Of a DNA stretch of 64,000 nt, positions 36,085 to 47,675 are shown one piece after another; the stretch's first letter is position 1; every line of letters begins with the position of its first letter. The notes below the pieces were generated by a model. It did no database searches and was not told the origin of the DNA. It was given only the letters and a program-made list of their open reading frames with translations. The position numbers were made by a program, and so were the translations under genes. The stretch comes from Tetrahymena thermophila SB210 (Eukaryota > Ciliophora > Oligohymenophorea > Hymenostomatida > Tetrahymenidae), in contig NW_002476407.1 in the NCBI RefSeq assembly GCF_000189635.1, positions 186,001 to 250,000 on the forward strand, given 5' to 3'.

Positions 36085-36748
36085 TTTTAATTAAATTTTT
36101 GGAAAAAAAAAAAGATTTTTAATATTTTATTATAAGAATATTCTTTTAATAAGTAGAAATAAAAAAATATCTATCTATCTATCTTGCTTATTCAATCAAA
36201 CTTTATAAGTACTATTTATTAGTTTATCTTGAATTAAAAATATAATTCTTCTTAAAAATACATTTGTATCAAGAAATAATTTAATTTGATTTAAAATTTT
36301 CAAAAATTAATTTTTTTATTTTATTTTTAATAATATTTTATGTGATAATTTGTTGTTTATTTTTTGCAGTAAATATGAATACAATTGCTATCTATAAAAT
36401 ATATACAAAAGAAATGAAAAAAAAGGAGAAAAAGATAAATAATTTAGATAGAATGAAAAATATTATAAACTTACACTTATCTTTAAAACAAATTATTGAT
36501 TTTATTTTTAAAAATTTGATATATTCAATCAATACCTTCATTCTATTATTCTATTATTATATTTACTTATTTATAATTTATTTATTTATTTATTATTTTT
36601 TATTTGTTGTTTATATATTGCTTAAATGTGCTTTCAATCAGTCAGTCATGCATGCATTGGTGAATGAATCTTTTTTAATCTAACTATTCTATTTTGATTA
36701 CTTGCTTGTTTTTATGTATGTATGTATATATGCTATATGTTAGTTTCT
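36085..36748. other. Intergenic between two minus-strand genes
   Basis: AT-rich spacer with ATCT repeats around 36168-36185 and a TTTA/ATTT run around 36560-36600. A plus-strand hydrophobic frame here (36342-36683) has no coding composition and is not annotated. Confidence 0.55.
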
Positions 36749-39045
36749 TCAAAGTTTTAAATCTTCAAATTTATCTTTTATTAATTTTGAGACTTTTTCT
36801 ACCCAAATATTTGCAGGGTGGTCGAGTTCCTGTTAGAAAATATGAAATGCTATTTTAAAACACTAAAACCTATTAAAATTTACTTTAAAGAAATATTTTT
36901 TCTTTGGACCAACTATAGTAAATCTTGACTTGTCCTATAATTCTATTTTTACATTCTTTGATAGAGGTATTTCTCCCTATTTGTTTTAAAATTCAAGTTA
37001 AAGTTACCAACTTACTTACTTACTTACTCAAAAAAGATTTAAATTTGAAATTTTACCTTTTTTACATTTGTCATAGGATCATAATAGACCAATTTAGGAG
37101 GCTCTTCTTGTAAAATTAATTATCTTGGTTTGTAAATAAGCCAAGCTACTTTTTTAAGCACTCTTCCAGTAATAAGTGGTCTCATAGAAGTAGTATTTAC
37201 AGGAGTTTGGGGACTTGAAGGAGCGAAATCATTAATATCATCATCTTCGTTATCTGTTTATTATTTGCAAATTTCTCTTTTAGGAGCTGCTTATTTTGAC
37301 AATGTAAGCCAATTTATCCCTTTAAAGAAAGGATGCTTTTTAAGGGTGTTTATGTCATTAACTCCTAATTTTATAATTTATTATATTTTGATTAAGTCAT
37401 GAAATGAAATTAACAATTTTTTTTACCAGGTTCTCCTCCTCCAATTCTTTCAAATGGGTTTCTTTTAAGAAGATTTTTAATTAAATCGGCTGCTTCAGGA
37501 GGTACACTCTATAATTTAAATTCATATTTCTTAAATTTGATTGTTTTGTAAAATTAATTTTTACATCAGGAATATAATATTGGCAAGCTTTAACTTTATT
37601 AAAAACTTTGAATTCATTATTCGTAGCATCATTAACGTCAACGAAAGGAGTATTTCCTACAAACATTCTATATATAATGCAACCTAAAGCCCACAAATCA
37701 GCAGAAGAAGTGCAAATTTCACCCTCTAAAAGCTCTGGAGAGACATATCTTAATTATATTAGGAAGATAAGTTATGTTTAATTATTATTAAAAATAGCAA
37801 ATAAATTTAAATTTAATTTAATTTTTATTACTCTGCTGTTCCTACAAAAGTTGAAGAACGGGTTCTTGAGTCTTCATCATCCATTGGATCAGTTTCCTAA
37901 GGGAATTTCTTCTTGATATTGTTAATCTTTTAAAAGAGATCTTCTGGAATTCTTCTATCAAAACCACAAGTTCCGAAATCAATAATTTTGAGATGGTTAT
38001 CTTTGGTGAGCATCAAATTTTCAGGCTATATTAAATTTATTAAAAGAAATTATGAATGAAAATCTCAAAACTTAAATCTTATTTTGAAAAAATAATAATA
38101 TATATTTGTTTACCTTTAAATCTCTATGAATAATTCCATTTTTGTGCAAATTTTCGAGTATATAAACAATTTCTGCAGCATAAAATTTGATTGTATCTTA
38201 GTTTAAGAACTTGACTTTTTATTTTGTTTAAAATAATTTAACAATAATTATATTAATTTTGCTTCATTTTTTTTATTTTTATATCTATTTTTAAAGTTTT
38301 ATTGTTTTATTTATATAAATTATTCATATTTATATAAACTCAAGCTTTAAGTAACTATCGAAACAAACAAACTGCTGCTGATTGATTTATGATAAAAAAT
38401 TACAATTATGCTAAAGATAACTGGAAAACTCTCCTCCTTCACAATACTCCAACACGAAATATAAGAATTAATTATCTTTAAAACTTCCTAAGAGCTAAAT
38501 GATACCATCAAAACGGATATGTGTGAGTACTTCCTTTTCAATGAAAACTTAGTATTGCTTCTTTTCCTATTTTAAAATAGAAAATGTTCATAAAAATTAT
38601 TTTATATTAATAATTTATCTAAGCTATTTAATACAACTTTAAACAAACTATATCCTAATTTTATGTTAAATCCTTATGTTTTAAGCTTTTTTTACAATTA
38701 ATGAGAGGTCTCATTTAGCAAAAAAAACGATAAAACTCCAGTTTGCTAAAAAGAAATAAAAAAGAATTTAAATACCCTTGCTAAATATGACTTCTCAAGA
38801 ATTTTAATTGCACAAAATTCATTGTTGGATTTGTTTTTAGCTAATATAACTTCACCAAACGATCCCCTACCTAAAACTTAGATAATATCAAAATCTTCCA
38901 TTGATAGCTTTTTATCTATGTTTTTGTAAAATAAAAAAAATTAAACAAGAATTTTAAGAGATGGCAAAAGGCCTCGATAGATATAAACCTAGATTTTTAT
39001 TATTTGAAAATAATTAATTTCTTAAAATAGCAGCTTACCAACCAT
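36749..39045 (-). CDS. 3-phosphoinositide-dependent protein kinase 1 (PDK1) homologue
   Basis: AGC master kinase with a C-terminal PH domain, which in other eukaryotes activates other AGC kinases. Exon 1 is only ATG GTT G, then an intron with GTAAGC donor and CATAG acceptor, giving MVDKKLSMEDFDIIQ. Kinase motifs: LGRGSFGEVILAK, CAIKILEKSYL, YFVLEYCEGGEFS, YAAEIVYILENLHKNG, IIHRDLK, LKIIDFGTCGF, TFVGTAEYVSPELLEG, DLWALGCIIYRMFVG, and the C-lobe end LKKHPFFKGINWLTL. The activation-loop position occupied by Ser241 in human PDK1 is Thr here. After a polar linker comes a PH domain: RVLKKVAWLIYKPRQLILQ, PPKLVYYDPMTNVKK, GEIPLSKNVKIELQD, TIVGPKKKYFF, then IWVEKVSKLIKDKF. About seven introns. Both domains and their order make the assignment firm. 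Confidence 0.92.
37011..37028. repeat. (TTAC)n microsatellite in a PDK1 intron
   Basis: Repeated ACTT/TTAC units inside the intron that splits the PH-domain coding region. Confidence 0.7.
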
Positions 39046-40619
39046 GTTTGCTAAGGTTAAAATTAGTTAATTAGTCGCTTTTTTTTATTCTTTTGGTTTC
39101 TACTTTGCAATAACGTTTACTTCCTTTTGGAAATTTAGAGTATCAAAAAATATTGATTTTAAATATAAAGTTAAGTTTTTATAATTACTTCTAATCCCTT
39201 AATTCATTTTGATAGAGAATTCCTGCTTTTTTTCACGCACACTTAAAGTAAAGATCTACAAATCATCATTAAATGAATAAAACTTATTAGTATTGCTTTA
39301 ATGAATTTAAATAAACAATTTAATTTAAGCAAATTCGATTTCATGAATCTGCTTGGCTATCATTTTATTGATTCATTCTTTATTTCTCATCTCTGTATTA
39401 AATAAAATACATTATTCATGCATTTATATTCATTCATCTATTGGCGATATCTATTTTATTGTACTACGATATAAATAAAACTCATTATTTAATAAAAACA
39501 CTTATTCTGCAACCATAAATAAATCACTTAAAAAATTTAATTATTTTTTATCAATAAAAAAATGAAAATATTAAAAACTATAAAACCAACTTGAAAGATT
39601 GATTATACATACCTACAGCAAGCATTATGCCAAAAAAATTATATTTATTAAATTATAATGGAATAATTTTTCAGATTTTTGTTTTGATTGGAAAAATTTA
39701 ATTTAATATGAATTTATTCATTAACTGACTGACTTATTATTTGCATAAAGTATTAAATATAAACTTACTTTTTAAAATATTTTATAAATTAATTATTTTA
39801 AGATATTTGTTTAACTTAATTTTTAATTATATTTTTTATAAACCCCTTATTTTTAAAATAAAATTCAAGTTACTTTTATCATAATTCATCTCATTATTAT
39901 AATTAGAAATACTATCTCGATTATTAATTTTGTTCAAATTCAATATATATTTTCATATTTGTCTTTGAAAGCCATAAAACCAAAACTTTATTTTTTATTT
40001 ATTCCTTTTTCATTTAGTGCTTTTTTATTTACACATCAATTCTTTAAATTTTAAGCTTTGACTTATGAATTATTTATATAATTCTACTTAATTTTATTGA
40101 TACTAGCTAAATACTTCTTTAACTAAAATATTAATTTTCAACTTAGCAAAAAAATAGTTAATTTTTGCACAAAAAGAGAAAAAATGTATATCATTCACGA
40201 TTAATGAGATATTTCTTAAGATTTCATATAAGGATAAATAAATAAAAGTTAAATAAATCAAAACATTCAATATTTTCATCTGGAGAGTTTTTTATTTTAT
40301 GGAAATTCACTTATTTTTAAAAGAGACAAGAGTAATATTTACAAAAAAATTGCACGTGAAAGCATAAACGTTATAATTTATAAAAATAAATTGGAAAAAA
40401 AGTTAAAATATCTAAATTATGATTAGCATATTGCTTTAAAAAAATTAGCTAAAAGCATTTTTGTTAGGTTACTTTTTATTTAATTTGAGAGTGCATCTAA
40501 TAAATAAATTAGACAGACTATAAAAATTAATAAATTAAAAGAAGAGCAATTTTTATTTTATTTAAACTATAATAAATTATTTTTAATGAATATATATCTA
40601 TAAGTATATGCTCTCAGAA
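39046..40619. other. Intergenic, no gene seen
   Basis: About 1.6 kb of AT-rich spacer between the PDK1 start and the 3' end of the next minus-strand gene. It must contain the PDK1 promoter. I see no coding frame, repeat unit or RNA gene. Confidence 0.55.
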
Positions 40620-43600
40620 TCAAATTTAAGATTAATGTTGATCTTAATATGGAGATGAATTATTATCATCTTAAAAGCTCAAATTTTATCTTCCAACTGT
40701 GAAGAAATTGTTACTCTAATTAGAATTGTATGAAAAAGAGCGATTTGAACTATAACTAGATTCATTTTATTTTCTCCTTTGTTATCTTTAATATATTCTA
40801 TTTTTTATGTTTTAAATTTAAATTTATGTATCAGATTAAGGAATTATATATTCCTGTATAGATATTGTTTAGTTATTTATCAGCTAGCTGATTGAGTTGC
40901 AATTTTATACTTTAAATCCATTTTAGTTTTGATCTTAATCATTTATTGCTATCTCTTATTTTTATTGTTTTTCAACTAATTCTAAATTTATATTTTTAGT
41001 AAAAAAATAAATTAATTTGAAATAAAATTTTTAAAAATTTATTACCTCTTTAGTTTTGAGAGGTCATCAAACTTTATTCTCCAAACTAGGCAGTTTAAAC
41101 ATTTTTTAAGTCAATTTATTCCTTAGTTTTATTTTCTATATGATCAATATCTTAGATACCATTAGGATTTTGAACTTCAATTTTTTTATTACATTAAATT
41201 TAATCTTTTTTATCCTCTGCAACTTAGATCGATTGAGAAGTTTGTTATATATCTTATAAATTTTTGAAGGAAGTATTTTGTCTAAAAGTTCTTTAAACCT
41301 AGCTTTATTCTTTTATTTCTTAAATGATTGGCTATATAAGTAGGGCCATTTAGTTAATTCCAAATTTAACTTAACTCATTAGCTATTCACCTAAAAATTA
41401 AATAAAATAAGATAAATTAAAAGCAGATGTAAATGATTTACTCAAATTTTAAAAATTAATGGATCTATCGGTCATTTTTATTGTTGTTTAATAATTCTGA
41501 ATCTTCTATTGAATGAGTTCAAGTACAGTGGAAATATTTAAAACTACCATGCTTTTATTATATTAATTAATATAATAATTAAACAAATGGTTTTAGAATT
41601 TGTAAATATTACTTAAATTTTTTATTCTAATTATTAAGTTCATTTTCAGCATCCGCTAATTACTACTCTATGAATTAAATTTAATGATTGCTGCTGTTAC
41701 TTTGGAAGTACTTTTATTCTAAATTTTTGATCTCCATTTCTTATGCAGATATTTTTGTTTAATATTGTTAAATTTCACTCTATTTTTGTTCTAATTAGGA
41801 ATGAAGGAACTGGTTCTCATTAGAAAGAGTTTCTTTTTAATTCATGCAAATATTTTAAAGTTAAACAAGTTTTGAATGCTGTTCATTTAGCTATTCAAAA
41901 TCTTTCTCAAATTTGTCTTTCAAGAGTAAAATTTATTCATTTTTTTAATGTTCTAAAGCCTTCTCTTTTTCTTTAGCATTTACATTAACATCATATATCT
42001 ATTACTCCAACTAAAATATTTGAAAGTTTAATTATTAAATTTATAAATTTAAGTCTTATTAAGTTTTTATTTATTTCTAATTAATTTCCTATAAAGACTC
42101 GTTAGCTAGTTTGAACTCTTGCTACTTTTTCATTTCATCATTTAGCTGCTATTGAATTTAATCTAGCGATTGTTACATTAATTTTTTATCTTTTTCTAAT
42201 TAATTAATTTGGTTTTCCATACAATTTATTTGCATGACCTTTTAAATGAGAGTTTATTAAAGTTAGGATTGTTTTTATTCAAGCTCTTACATTTTATTCT
42301 ACAAATTCTAATTTTCAATTTTAAGCTCTTGCTAAGCTTGATTTTAAATATTTTAATTATAAACACTGCTGTTATTTTGTATTTAATTTATGGAATTATA
42401 ACTGCCATATTCAAGGTCTTTTTAGTTTTCATTTTGTTTTGAATGCTTATGTTAGCTTATGATTTCTTTTTCTTATTAACATAATAAGGAACTTTACTCA
42501 ATATCATCATTTGAACCATCGCTTTGCAGAGTTTTTTATATTAATTCTTTACTATTGATCAACTTTTAAGCATTTAGTTCTTACTATTTATTAATTTAAT
42601 TACTCTCTTATTTTGTGATTTGAGTTACATCCTAGTTATCTCCAAATAAATATTTATTTAAATTTTTTAGTTATACCTAGTTGTAAGCTGGGTGCTCTTA
42701 AAATTTATTAAAAGGCTTAGGGATTTGAGTAAAGGAGGAGGTGTTTTTGTTTTCTTTGCTCTATGGTAATAGTTTTAATTTTTATTATAGAGCTTATTCA
42801 TATAAAATTTATGATTGCAATTAGCTTTAAATCTGAGATTGTTATTAAGTTCTTTTATCTTAAATTGATTAATCAGAGTTATAGTTAGACTAATTTAATG
42901 ACTTTTATGCCTCAGAATGTTCACTTTACAAATTTAGCTTATTAAAAGATTACTCTGTTTCTTTAGTGTGTCCTTAATTTGGTTAAAAGCCTCCTTATTC
43001 ACTCTACAATGAAAGATCCTTTTGAAAAACTTTTTCAATGTAGCTTTCAATTATGTTATTATTTAATGATAAATCATTAAGTTAACTTGCTAGCAGCTTT
43101 CCTAATCCATCACTATTCTTTTTAGCTTAATTCATTTAATTACTATTGTAGGAATTCAGATTTTAATTGTAAGAACCACTATTATTTTAACTATTAGTGG
43201 TTTAACGCTAACTATTATTGTGATTAGAAAAGTCTGTACTCATGTTTGTATTTCTTCTAATTTATTTTTACATTTGTTACTATTGCTTCAATGGCATAAA
43301 ATAGCTTTTTTCTGGCTGAATTGTTTTAGAATTAAAGGATGTTTCATAACTATAGTTTCTTTGTGTATTGCTTTGGACAGAATTAACACAAAATGAAATG
43401 TTTTCTTTATTTTACTCTGACTCGCATTCACTGTTCACTCTTTAATGGCTCGTTTATTTTCCATAATGATCAGCATTCTGATGTATGCTTTTTTACAAAT
43501 ACTACTTTGCGTCTATTTACTCAGTTGATTAGTTTCTTTTAATAGAATGCAATTTTTGGTTCATATCTTAATTAAAAGGAATGTTTTATTGACAAACTTA

Positions 43601-43936
43601 AATTTTATTGTTTTAACCTTCAGTACTACTGAACTCCTAATTAGGTACCTAATAAGACGAGCTGTTATTTCTCCTTCTATCAGTTTACGTGTTTGGCTGG
43701 GGTTTATGAGATATTTGGTGGATGCTATTAGACATTTAAATATGATTTACATTATTGGAAGTCAAATTAGAAGACTACCCACTATTATTCCTAGTATGCG
43801 CAGTACTGTTATTTAAAAAACTAGAATTATTCGAGCTATTTATTATTTATTATAGCCCATTTTATCTTTATCTAATATCTCTGTAACTTCTTTATGAAGT
43901 TAGTGGTGCTAAAACTTGCATGTGATTTCTGTTCAT
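40620..43936 (-). CDS. Large Gln/Asn-rich protein with coiled coils, unrecognised
   Basis: Starts MNRNHMQVLAPLTSQRSYRD and ends PYQDQHQSQI before TGA, about 1000 residues after removal of a few short introns whose boundaries I did not fix. The N-terminal third is extremely polar (Asn, Ser, Gln, His). The middle (about 41600-42700) is charged and helical (for example KQESNQINKQQELNAQKLIN, QEKEIISQHKHSKQ) and probably forms coiled coils. The C-terminus returns to Ser/Asn/Gln with repeated Ser-Tyr-Asn words (SYSSNRSFSYNSNQSNN). There is no signal peptide, membrane segment or enzyme motif. It could be a structural or condensate-forming protein, but no function is shown. Two adjacent genes rather than one cannot be fully excluded, though I found no internal start/stop pair. 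Confidence 0.6.
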
Positions 43937-44272
43937 TTGAAAGAAAATTGAAATTTAATAAATACTAAATTGATGTAAATTGTTGTTATTTATTTATTTA
44001 TCTATTTATATATCTTAAAAATTATAGATTTATGATTTATCAAAAGCTATTTAAATATCAAATTTGAAATTGTATATATATGCATGTATGTATGTATGCT
44101 TTTTATTTTAACAGTCACAAATAAATAATTAAATAATTAAAGAAAATTTAATTAAAATAAATGGATTAAAAATAACAAATATTAATGAAAGCAAATCATA
44201 AAATATATTTAAGATATAAACAACAATAAACAATTCTTAAATCTTTAAAAAGCATTTAAATGTTTTAAAAAA
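43937..44272. other. Intergenic with GTAT repeat
   Basis: Short AT-rich spacer between two minus-strand genes, with (TGTA)n around 44084-44099. No gene. Confidence 0.55.
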
Positions 44273-45745
44273 TCAATTTATAGTTTTAATATCATCAAGA
44301 GAGAATAATTCTTGGAAGCTTTCAATTACTATAGATTAACTTTAGTAAAATGCAAAAGCAATAATATAGTCTCCATCGGCAAATCTGTTTGAATCAAGAC
44401 TGGCATTTATATTTTTAATGTCTGGATAATCATAAAAATCTACGTAATTATTTTCAATATCTATTCTCATTTCTATCTACTTATCCTTTTAAACACTGTT
44501 ACTCAAATCAATACCTTATATAAGCTTAGAGCATTCTTAGTTTGGAGCATTACTTAAAAATCTTTTACAGAAATATTGATTAGGAATATTATACACCCAG
44601 TTGGAGTGCACCAGAGATTTTTGCATAACACCAACCATAATGTAGTTTTAAGGTTAGCAATTAAACCTAAATCTAAGTTTGTACTTCTTTAATCTATCTA
44701 GGTTGTAATCAATATAAAATTAACTGCTACCATTTATGCCTGTTACTACTATTTCACCATCTTTATTTGCCTTTGCTTCATATTATGATTAATTAAGACC
44801 AAATGCTCCAAATCCACCAAATCCACCAGATATATTTGAATTTTTGACTACTAATTCATCTAAGTAAATATCATATCCACCAATAAAAGATTAAGATATC
44901 TTTTTGTTAGTTTAATTTTTAAACTTATCTAAATCATTAAAAATTTTAGAAAAAGTTAAAAATTTCTAACTCGCATCATTCCATATGAATTTATTTTTCT
45001 CAAAAATAATGCTTTTCTTGATATTAACAAGCTATTCTTGAATATTATCGTATTCGCATAGACTAAGAGCTTTCGTAATACAGTTTTGAAGTAAACTTTG
45101 CATTTCCTAAGGACTAATGTAGGACTCTATCTCGCTCTCTATCTTTGCTCTTAAAGAAGTTAACTTTTGCCTGAAATTATCCAACTCATCGAAGATAGTA
45201 TCAAGATTGTCTAAGTCTATTCTTTAATCACGGTTTTTTTTATTATCATACTTTTGTTCATTAATAAATTTGGATAACTTGATAAAATATTCCTCAATAT
45301 CAATTTCTGATTTATTAACAGTCTTTTAGTGTTCATCTAAGTGGCATTTACCGCAAATAACTTACATGTAATTCTCTTATCCACAGGCTTTATTAATACA
45401 GACTCTATCTGCCCTTCTCTTTTTGCAGTTTGCACAATATGGAGGATCAAACTTTTCAAGTAAAGTCTAAACATGATTTTCAATGTTTTAGTTTTCAATG
45501 TTCATTAATATATGCTCTTATTTGCTTCTAAGGTTTTTCAGATTTTTTAATTCTGCAAGGCTCATCTTGACTGGTTCTTTAGCGCTTTCTTTTCCAACTT
45601 TCTAAGTTTTTGTTGTTGTTGTCGTTTTTTCTTTAGAGTTAAATTACTTTTTAGTAGGATTCTCTTCAGGTATTTCCTCTTCAAAAGTCTTAGTTTCTGT
45701 TTTTTCTTCTAGCTTGCTAGCCTATCTTGATGCTCTTTTGCTCAT
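44273..45745 (-). CDS. B-box-type zinc-finger protein, 490 aa
   Basis: Single-exon frame from MSKRASRQASKLEEKTETK to TGA. After a Lys/Glu/Thr-rich start comes a Cys/His cluster, CANCKKRRADRVCINKACG, then VICGKCHLDEHQ, whose spacing (CxxC, CxxxxC, CxxC, HxxxH-like) suits a B-box zinc finger. A helical coiled-coil region follows (DNLDTIFDELDNFRQKLTSL, SLLQNCITKALSLCEY, QLVNIKKSIIFEKNKF). The last 170 residues look like a beta-rich domain: GGYDIYLDELVVKN, a Gly/Phe patch GGFGGFGAFG, RLKKYKLRFRFNCQPQNYIM, VHSNWVYNIPNQYF and DGDYIIAFAFYQ. This B-box, coiled coil, beta-domain order recalls TRIM-like proteins without a RING, and the family is expanded in ciliates; a ligase function is not shown. It is head-to-head with the COMMD gene. 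Confidence 0.75.
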
Positions 45746-46532
45746 TGCTTTATTTAATTAAAGTTTATTTTTATGATTTATATATCAATTATATTAATAT
45801 AACTAACATAAACTTACTTTTTAATCAAATCTTGTTTAGTATTTTCTGATCAAATATATAAAAAATTAAGCGGGAATAAAGAAATGAATAAATTGGTTCT
45901 CTTTTGATAGCAACTTTAATATAAGTTATAAGTTTTTATAAATCTTTATTGATATAACAAAAAATAAAAATAAATTAAAAAATATTAATATTAAAATGAG
46001 ATATTAACATAATCCATAAATGAGAAAAATAAATACAGAAATAAATTAATTATTCTACTTAGATTCAAATTTAATTTATTTGTTTAGAATTATAAAAAAA
46101 TAAATAAAAATCAATTTAATTTTTGTGGATTTAAATTTTTACTTTCTTGAGTTTAATATAAAATATTAATTTTATTTTTAATGTTATGATAATATTTCAC
46201 TATTTAATTTTTTTGATATAATTTGTTAAATAAAATTAATTTTTTTTTTTGGAAGTTTTGACTTTATTTAGAATTTTTAATAAGTGCTATCCAATTGTTC
46301 ATTCAAGAAATATAATAAAAATATTAATTTTATTTAAAAAATTTTTGATAATATTTTATATTTTATAGATTAAGCAACCATATGATATAATTTATTAGCA
46401 AGAAGTATACGTACCTACCAAACACTAAATATAATTAATAAACAAATTAATAATATTTAACAACTTTAAAACCTTTAGAATTTTAGTAAAAAATAGGTTC
46501 AACTACTAAATTTAATTAACAAATATCGAGTA
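45746..46532. other. Divergent intergenic region
   Basis: About 790 bases between the starts of the B-box and COMMD genes, so it carries both promoters. Very AT-rich with long T and A runs; I see no distinct element. Confidence 0.5.
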
Positions 46533-47165
46533 ATGAATAAAGTATCACCACATTTAGTAGATTTGCTAGTAAATTTGACTTAAAATTCATTTTTTTTGTC
46601 AATATATGACAAAATGCTTAAGTCTTGCTTCTTAAATTTACTTGAAGAAGAAAATAATTTGAAAGTAATTAATCAATTGCAAAGTGCAGCTTAATCAGAT
46701 GAAGAAAGAGATACTGTTAACGAAACATTTAATGTTTTAATATTAACAATAGCGGAATTTAATAGAAAGAATTTAGTTGAATTAGAAATTGAGATAGTAC
46801 TTAAAGAAGTAGGATTTTCAGATGACATGATTTCTAAATTCTAACAAAGATATTCTTAATTCATTGAATTTATATCCGATAAAGATAACGAAAGAAGCAA
46901 TTTCTTTGACTCTAGCATCAATTTCAATAAATTAGTTGACGTTGATTGGAAATAAGAATATGTATTATCCACTAAATATATTAAGCACTTAAATAAAGAT
47001 AATTACCACATTTCCCTCTCAACTTTAAATTCTGAAAATTAAATCAGTCCTATTAATTTTAAATGCTCTATTGAACAACTTACTGAATTAGTACATAAAC
47101 TTTCTTCTGCTGTAAGAAATATAGAATAAGCTACTGATTTAAAACATTTCAAAGCTTAAGAATGA
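46533..47165 (+). CDS. COMM domain-containing protein (COMMD family), 210 aa
   Basis: COMMD proteins form the Commander complex, which recycles endosomal cargo. The frame is a single exon, MNKVSPHLVDLLVNLTQNSF to KHFKAQE. The N-terminal 120 residues are all-helical (LEEENNLKVINQLQSA, VLILTIAEFNRKNL, LEIEIVLKEVGFSDDMISKF), as in the HN domain. The C-terminal COMM domain has its signature Trp in LVDVDWKQEYVLSTKYIKHL, followed by HISLSTLN and the closing helix SIEQLTELVHKLSSAVRNI. Length matches human COMMDs (about 190-220). Which of the ten paralogues it matches cannot be settled by eye. The whole-length fit makes the family assignment secure. Confidence 0.87.
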
Positions 47166-47675
47166 AATATTAATGAAAATCTTAATTTGAAAATAGCCAT
47201 AAAAATCAATATAAAATATTTATTTGTAAGTTCATAAATAACACTTGTAAAGAGTTTTAATAGTAACAGTATCTTTTTAATTTATTTCTTTTACTAATAA
47301 CCACTTTTTTAGGTTTTGGATTAACAAATCATCCGTAAATTTGATAAGATCAATCTCAAAAAGATATTTCTCATTTATTTTTTTAAAAAGAATAACAAAA
47401 ATATGATAAATTTATTAATTCAATTTTTTTTATTTTTTAATAAAATATATTTTCAAAAAATTTTATTTTATCTTATTAAAATAAAAGTTAAATTAAATTA
47501 AATAAAAATAAAATTCAATTCTATTAAAAGATCTCAACAAGACTTTTCAGGAATTGGTTTACTTTTTTTTATAAATTTTATGTTCATTAATGAATGATGA
47601 TAGATTTATAGTATAAAATATATGAAAAATGAATATTTATATATACAAGTTAAATTTTATTTTAATAATATTTTA
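47166..47675. other. Intergenic between convergent genes
   Basis: AT-rich gap between the COMMD stop and the 3' end of the next minus-strand gene; 3' end signals only are expected. Nothing else seen. Confidence 0.55.

Noticed and set aside
36342..36683. Plus-strand hydrophobic open frame of 113 codons between the RAP and PDK1 genes
   Set aside because: Composition is poly-Ile/Phe/Leu/Tyr from simple TTTA/TTAT repeats, with no neighbouring exon or coding bias; it is spacer.
42209..42442. Plus-strand hydrophobic frame
   Set aside because: Antisense of the Gln/Asn-rich minus-strand gene 40620-43936.
43547..43816. Plus-strand 89-codon frame with membrane-like stretches
   Set aside because: Antisense of the N-terminal part of the same Gln/Asn-rich gene, whose minus-strand frame is longer and coding-like.
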